9,508 nt of DNA from Stenotrophomonas maltophilia. GTDB lineage: Bacteria > Pseudomonadota > Gammaproteobacteria > Xanthomonadales > Xanthomonadaceae. Below are positions 5,758 to 9,508 of the stretch, one piece after another. Below the pieces are notes generated by a model, which saw only the letters and a program-made list of their open reading frames with translations, was not told the origin of the DNA and did not search any database. Both the position numbers and the translations under genes were made by a program. Numbering within the stretch: the stretch's first letter is position 1; each line of letters starts with the position of its first letter. The stretch covers positions 1 through 9,508 of the forward strand of contig DGLB01000059.1 in the NCBI GenBank assembly GCA_002387845.1, read 5' to 3'.

Positions 5758-6399
5758 ATGACGCCGTCCGCCGCCGTCCGCTCGCCAAGCCGAGCCCACG
5801 CATCGATCGCACTGCTGGCCCTGCTGGCACTGTGCGCCTTTGTCCTCACCGCGCTGTGGACCCAGTGGGCCCGCGATGATCTGGACTGGGTACAGGCGAC
5901 GTTGAGCCTGTACCTGCACGGCCCCTGGGGCCTCGCACTGCGCACGGCCTACTGTGTGCTGGCGGTTGCGATCATGCTGCTGGCATGGTCGCTGCATGCC
6001 GGACTGCAGTCGCCACGGCGCAGCGCCGCTGCGCCGCTGTTGTTCGGCGTGGCGGGGCTGGGCCTGATGGGCGTTGCGGTGGGTGACAGCTGGCTGCCGG
6101 AACGGGCTCCCTTGCTGGCTCCCCTCGTGCACGGCCTTGCCGCCAATACGGCCTTCCTGTGCGTGAGCGTGGCGATGCTGCTGCAGAGCTGGTACCTGCG
6201 TGCCGACCCGCGCTGGAGCCGCTGGGCAGTGCCTGCATGGTGGTGGGCCTGGTTGTGCTTCGCGTTGCTGTGGCTGCACGTCCTGTGGCGGGGGCCACCG
6301 CGCGGGGCCGGGCAGAAACTGGTCATTGCAGCGGTGGTGCTGTGGCTGGCAGTGGTCGCGCTGCAGCAATGGCGACAGGCGCGCCGCGCCACCGCCTGA
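5758..6399 (+). CDS. DUF998 family integral membrane protein
   Basis: The 213-residue protein is almost entirely hydrophobic, with six probable transmembrane helices at about residues 15-34, 57-78, 90-110, 120-142, 155-177 and 187-204. The last is followed by a basic tail (QWRQARRATA), which suggests a cytoplasmic C-terminus. Size, helix count, and the conserved features around helices 2-4 (an Arg before helix 2, GVAVGDSWLPE after helix 3, and a His at the start of helix 4 in PLVHGLAAN) fit DUF998, a family with no established function. The ATG at 5758 lies 12 bases after the oxidoreductase-like gene, with only a weak GAGG ten bases upstream; translation may depend on coupling. The acvB gene follows after 98 bases. 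A transporter or lipid-related role would suit that neighbour but is only inference. Confidence 0.8.
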   Translation: MTPSAAVRSPSRAHASIALLALLALCAFVLTALWTQWARDDLDWVQATLSLYLHGPWGLALRTAYCVLAVAIMLLAWSLHAGLQSPRRSAAAPLLFGVAGLGLMGVAVGDSWLPERAPLLAPLVHGLAANTAFLCVSVAMLLQSWYLRADPRWSRWAVPAWWWAWLCFALLWLHVLWRGPPRGAGQKLVIAAVVLWLAVVALQQWRQARRATA

Positions 6400-6484
6400 C
6401 CGCGCGCGTCGCGACAACCGCGCATCGCCACGCTCTGTACATCCCCTTGGCACGCCAGCGGCGTATCGTGAGCGGACTTTTTCC

Positions 6485-6490
6485 GGGAAG
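6485..6490 (+). promoter_or_regulatory. Shine-Dalgarno that decides the acvB start
   Basis: GGGAAG lies seven bases before the ATG at 6498 and just ahead of the encoded signal peptide. It favours this start over upstream in-frame codons that would overlap the DUF998 gene by more than 200 bases. I found no convincing promoter in the 98-base gap. Confidence 0.5.
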
Positions 6491-6497
6491 CGTCACG

Positions 6498-7838
6498 ATG
6501 CGGGCAATCAGCGTGGGCAGGCGGCGGTGGTGGGGTGTGGTGCTGTTCGGACTGTTGAGTGCCGGTGCACAGGCGGCACCGCAGCAGGTCAGCCACGGGC
6601 GCTTCCATGACGTGCCGGTGTACCTGCCGGATGGGCAGCCGCAGCGGGTCGTGGTGTGGTTCGACGGGGGGCGCGAACCGGCGCTGACCACGCAGCGGAT
6701 CGAGGGGCTGCGTACGCAGGGGGCATTGGTGGCGCGGGTGGATGTCGCGCGACTGCACCAGGCCGTTGCCGCCGATGGAGGCAGCTGTGCATTCGGCGCG
6801 GGCGACGTGGAAAATTTCTCGCGGTTCTTCCAGGCCTACCTGCACGTGCCGGGGTACCACCTGCCGTTGATCGCCGGCGATGGCAGCGGTGCTGAACTGG
6901 CCTACGCGGTGGCCGCGCAGGCCGACACCCAGGTGTTTGCGGGGCTGCTGACCACCGGCTTCTGCCCCGACGCCGTGCGCGAACGGCAGGTGTGTGGGGC
7001 CGGGGTCAGCCATGGCCGGTTGCAGCCCACCGAGTTGAACTTCCCCTGGTTGAACGCGGCCGGAGATGCGCGCTGCACGGTGGGCAGTGCCGCTGCATTT
7101 GTGCGCAGGGTTGCGCTGGGACGTGAGTTCCAGCGTACCGGCCGCGGCGACGATCTGCCCGGACTGCTGGCCGCGGCGCAGGTGCTGGGCGCGCAGCAGG
7201 GCGTCAGCCTGGCACCGCCACCGCAGGGGCTGGGTGGCTTGCCGGTGGTGGAAATTCCGGCGGCCAAGCCAGGTGACACGCTGGCCATCTTCGTCTCGGG
7301 CGACGGCGGCTGGGCCGGCCTGGACAAGGAGGTGGCGGCTTCACTGGCCGAGGCGGGGGTGGCCGTGGTTGGGGTGGATTCGCTGCGCTACTTCTGGACC
7401 CGGCGCACGCCGGAGGGCTTCGCCCGCGATCTGGAGCGTGTTGCCGCCCATTACCAGCAGCAGTGGCAGCGCCGACGTCTGCTGCTGATCGGTTTTTCGC
7501 AAGGGGCCGATGTGTTGCCGGCGGCGATCAACCAGCTCGAGCCGGCCACGCGCGATGCGGTTGCGTTGATCGGCTTGATGTCGGTCGGGCGCAACGCGGA
7601 TTACGAGTTCCACGTCAGCAACTGGTTGGGCGGTGGCGGCGATGGCCTGCCGATCGCGCCGGAGATCGCAAAGCTGCCGGCGCAGCGCACCCTGTGCCTG
7701 TATGGCAAGGATGACGAGGACGCACTGTGCCCGGACCTGCCCGCGGGCCAGGCGCAGGTCATCGCGCTCCCCGGAGACCACCATTTCAAGGGCGACTACG
7801 ACCTGCTTGCACGCACGCTGCTGGAGCATGCGCGGTAA
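6498..7838 (+). CDS. acvB: AcvB/VirJ family lysyl-phosphatidylglycerol hydrolase
   Basis: The ATG at 6498 gives 446 residues, near the length of Agrobacterium AcvB and about twice that of VirJ, and is preceded by GGGAAG seven bases upstream. A signal peptide is clear: MRAISVGRRRWW, a hydrophobic core, and cleavage after AQA at 24-26, so the enzyme is periplasmic. The C-terminal domain (about 245-446) is an alpha/beta hydrolase: SGDGGWAG at 267-274 for the oxyanion region, nucleophile S334 in GFSQGAD, an acid in the GKDDEDALCP stretch at 403-412, and the histidine in GDHHFKGDY (H428 or H429). The N-terminal domain (27-240) looks like a degenerate copy: AGDGSGAELAY at 126-136 has Gly129 where the nucleophile Ser would be. 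Agrobacterium AcvB removes the amino acid from lysyl-phosphatidylglycerol; the convergent mprF neighbour supports that role. A long in-frame upstream extension overlaps the DUF998 gene and is rejected. Confidence 0.9.
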   Translation: MRAISVGRRRWWGVVLFGLLSAGAQAAPQQVSHGRFHDVPVYLPDGQPQRVVVWFDGGREPALTTQRIEGLRTQGALVARVDVARLHQAVAADGGSCAFGAGDVENFSRFFQAYLHVPGYHLPLIAGDGSGAELAYAVAAQADTQVFAGLLTTGFCPDAVRERQVCGAGVSHGRLQPTELNFPWLNAAGDARCTVGSAAAFVRRVALGREFQRTGRGDDLPGLLAAAQVLGAQQGVSLAPPPQGLGGLPVVEIPAAKPGDTLAIFVSGDGGWAGLDKEVAASLAEAGVAVVGVDSLRYFWTRRTPEGFARDLERVAAHYQQQWQRRRLLLIGFSQGADVLPAAINQLEPATRDAVALIGLMSVGRNADYEFHVSNWLGGGGDGLPIAPEIAKLPAQRTLCLYGKDDEDALCPDLPAGQAQVIALPGDHHFKGDYDLLARTLLEHAR

Positions 7839-7840
7839 CG

Positions 7841-9508
7841 TCAACGCGGCGTTCGGCTGATCAACCGCGTCGCATCCAGCAGCGCCGCCGGCAGATGCAT
7901 GCCGCCGGGCGCGGCCAGATACCGCGCGCGCCAGCTCGGCGCGAACTTGGACTTGAACCGTCGCAGTCCACTGAACCCATAGAACCGTTCACCGTGCCGC
8001 GCAACCAGGTTGGCAAAGCGGTTCCAGCGCCCGGCCAGCCGGTGCTGGGCCAGCCCTGACAACGGCGCCATGCCCAGCGAGAAACGCTGGAAACCCTGCG
8101 CGCGTCCCCACAGGAACAGTTCGATGAACAGATAGTCCATCGTGCCCTTCGGGGCGTCATCCACATGCCGCATCAGATCGACGGACAGCTCATGGCCGGC
8201 CGGTGCTTGCCACAGATTGGCAAACGCCACGATCCGACCCTCTGCCTCCACCAGCGCGACCGGGAAGCGGGACAGGTAGGCCGGATCGAAGCTGCCGAGC
8301 GAGAATCCCTTCTCATCGCCCGCCTTGTCGTCCAGCCATTGTTGCGAGACCTCCGCCAGCGCCGGCATCAGCGCCGGCACCTCGTCGATCGATGCCACGC
8401 GGAAGCTGAGTCCGCCGCGCTTGCCGCGATTCCAGGCCTGGCGCAGGTCGGCGCGTTCGCGCCCCTCCAGGGTGAAATCATGCAAGGGCACCATCGCTTC
8501 CTCGCCCAGTTTCACCAGGCTCAGGCCCAGGTCCAGATAGGTCTGCCAGTAGGTTTCGCCGACCTGGTAGAACACCGGGCGCAGCCCCAGGCGGTCGGCC
8601 TCTTCGCGGAAGCGCCAGATCAGTGCGCGTGCCACCTCCGGCGGGCCTACCGGGTCGCCCATCGCAATCAATGAACCGCCGTAGCGCTGCATCATCACAA
8701 AGCCGCGCTGCGCGTCGTCGCGCAGCACGGCCTTGTCGGCGGTCAGCACCAGGCAGGCCTGGGTGTCTTCGGCTCCGGCCAGCACCGGTGCCAGCGCGTC
8801 CAGCGTTGCCGGGTCCGCGGGCGGCAGCGGGGTGCGGGTGCTGTGCAGCAGGCGCGCCAGCCCGAACACGGTCAGTGCAATGGCCACCAGCAACAGCGCG
8901 CGCAGTGCCCGTGGTGCATTGCCCTGCACCGCGAACTGCCACCATAGTTCGTTCTGGTATTCCACATGGCTGTAGACGAAGAACAGCAGCCAGATCACCG
9001 CCACCAGCACCAGCCCCAGGTTGCGGATCCACGGCCATGACCACGCCTCATCCAGCAACGCGCCCTGGCGATAGAACTCACGCCGCGACGCCCACAGCGC
9101 CATCGCGACCAGCACCGCCGACAGCGCGATCAGCAACTGCCCGCCGCGCAGCCAGATCGGCAAGGGGGCCGCCACGCAGATCGCCAATGCCAGCACCCAG
9201 GCCGCATGGCTGCGTCGCTGCAGGCCCTGGCCGATCAGCAGCAGCGCCACACCGGCCAGGCTGCCCAGCAGGTGCGAGGTCTCCAGCACCGGCAGCGAGG
9301 CATGCAGGAGATGCCGGCGCGGGGTCGGCAGGGTGCCGTCGATCACCAGCGCCGCGCCCACACTGAACACGGCCAGCGCGATGATCTGCGGCAACCACGG
9401 GCGCAGTGCGGTCCAGCCGGCGCGCGTCGCGCCGGCACCGGCGCGCAGCGGGCGACGCAGCGCAGGAGAAACGCCCAGCGCGGTGGCCAGCAGCAGCGGC
9501 AGCACGTA
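7841..9508 (-). CDS. mprF: MprF, aminoacyl-phosphatidylglycerol synthase/flippase (partial, N-terminus outside window)
   Basis: The frame runs from a TGA at 7843-7841 to the window edge without a start, giving 555 residues of the C-terminal part; whole MprF proteins are about 850 residues. Numbering from the edge, hydrophobic helices lie at about 1-15, 40-58, 78-95, 103-140 (two), 163-180 and 201-220. The cytosolic DUF2156 synthase domain fills about 230-545. Its hallmarks are present: GDPVGP at 284-289, a Trp-Leu-Asp-Asp-Lys stretch at 391-395 followed by EKGFSLGSF (399-407), LSVDLMRH (441-448), PKGTMDYLFIELFLWGRAQG (453-472), FSLGMAPLSGL (476-486), and FYGFSGLRRFKSKFAP (509-524). This domain uses aminoacyl-tRNA to load Lys or Ala onto phosphatidylglycerol; the N-terminal membrane part, mostly outside the window, flips the product. 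It lowers membrane negative charge and protects against cationic peptides. Which amino acid is used cannot be read from the sequence. Confidence 0.93.
   Translation of the reverse strand, partial: YVLPLLLATALGVSPALRRPLRAGAGATRAGWTALRPWLPQIIALAVFSVGAALVIDGTLPTPRRHLLHASLPVLETSHLLGSLAGVALLLIGQGLQRRSHAAWVLALAICVAAPLPIWLRGGQLLIALSAVLVAMALWASRREFYRQGALLDEAWSWPWIRNLGLVLVAVIWLLFFVYSHVEYQNELWWQFAVQGNAPRALRALLLVAIALTVFGLARLLHSTRTPLPPADPATLDALAPVLAGAEDTQACLVLTADKAVLRDDAQRGFVMMQRYGGSLIAMGDPVGPPEVARALIWRFREEADRLGLRPVFYQVGETYWQTYLDLGLSLVKLGEEAMVPLHDFTLEGRERADLRQAWNRGKRGGLSFRVASIDEVPALMPALAEVSQQWLDDKAGDEKGFSLGSFDPAYLSRFPVALVEAEGRIVAFANLWQAPAGHELSVDLMRHVDDAPKGTMDYLFIELFLWGRAQGFQRFSLGMAPLSGLAQHRLAGRWNRFANLVARHGERFYGFSGLRRFKSKFAPSWRARYLAAPGGMHLPAALLDATRLISRTPR

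Noticed and set aside
6159..6497. A 113-residue N-terminal extension of the acvB frame
   Set aside because: It overlaps the DUF998 gene by more than 200 bases and would bury the clear signal peptide that starts at the ATG at 6498.
4784..7013. Large minus-strand frames opposite the HD, oxidoreductase-like and DUF998 genes
   Set aside because: They lack domains, are rich in Arg, Gln and His, and lie opposite genes with clear family motifs or transmembrane helices.

Overview
The window is GC-rich (roughly two thirds G+C) and gene-dense, with short intergenic gaps. Gene content and protein style point to a gammaproteobacterium of the Xanthomonadaceae/Lysobacteraceae, most like Stenotrophomonas or Xanthomonas. 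This assignment comes from recognised families and composition, not from a database search. I see no tRNA, rRNA, CRISPR array, insertion sequence, phage gene or attachment site; it looks like ordinary chromosome.

Layout. (1) 1-1252, plus strand: the 3' end of a single-pass membrane protein, probably an anti-sigma factor, followed by a secreted DUF4097 protein made of a repeated V-S-G-[DS]-[IVL] motif. (2) 1253-1777: a strong hairpin between convergent genes, an unannotated 59-residue basic protein on the minus strand (1301-1480), and about 300 bases with small inverted repeats but no convincing gene. (3) 1778-3586: a divergent pair, yegD (a short Hsp70-type ATPase, minus) and yjdM/phnA (a zinc-ribbon protein, plus). 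(4) 3609-4778, minus: an exported transglutaminase-like plus TPR protein. (5) 4913-7838, plus: four co-directional genes, namely an HD-domain phosphohydrolase, a small CCGSGCxxC oxidoreductase-like protein, a six-helix DUF998 membrane protein, and an AcvB/VirJ-type lysyl-phosphatidylglycerol hydrolase. (6) 7841 to the right edge, minus: the C-terminal two thirds or so of MprF, the aminoacyl-phosphatidylglycerol synthase/flippase.

The best functional story is the right end. MprF attaches an amino acid (usually lysine or alanine) to phosphatidylglycerol, and AcvB-family proteins remove it from the periplasmic side. The two genes lie tail to tail with only two bases between their stop codons, so a synthesis/hydrolysis pair for membrane charge is encoded in an arrangement that also predicts overlapping 3' transcripts. 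Agrobacterium carries the equivalent pair (lpiA-acvB) in one operon; the convergent order here is different. The left end looks like the output part of an ECF sigma/anti-sigma envelope-stress operon.

I do not see a clearly new defence or mobile system. The less-described items are the 59-residue basic protein, the small oxidoreductase-like protein, and the linkage of DUF998 to the AcvB/MprF pair.
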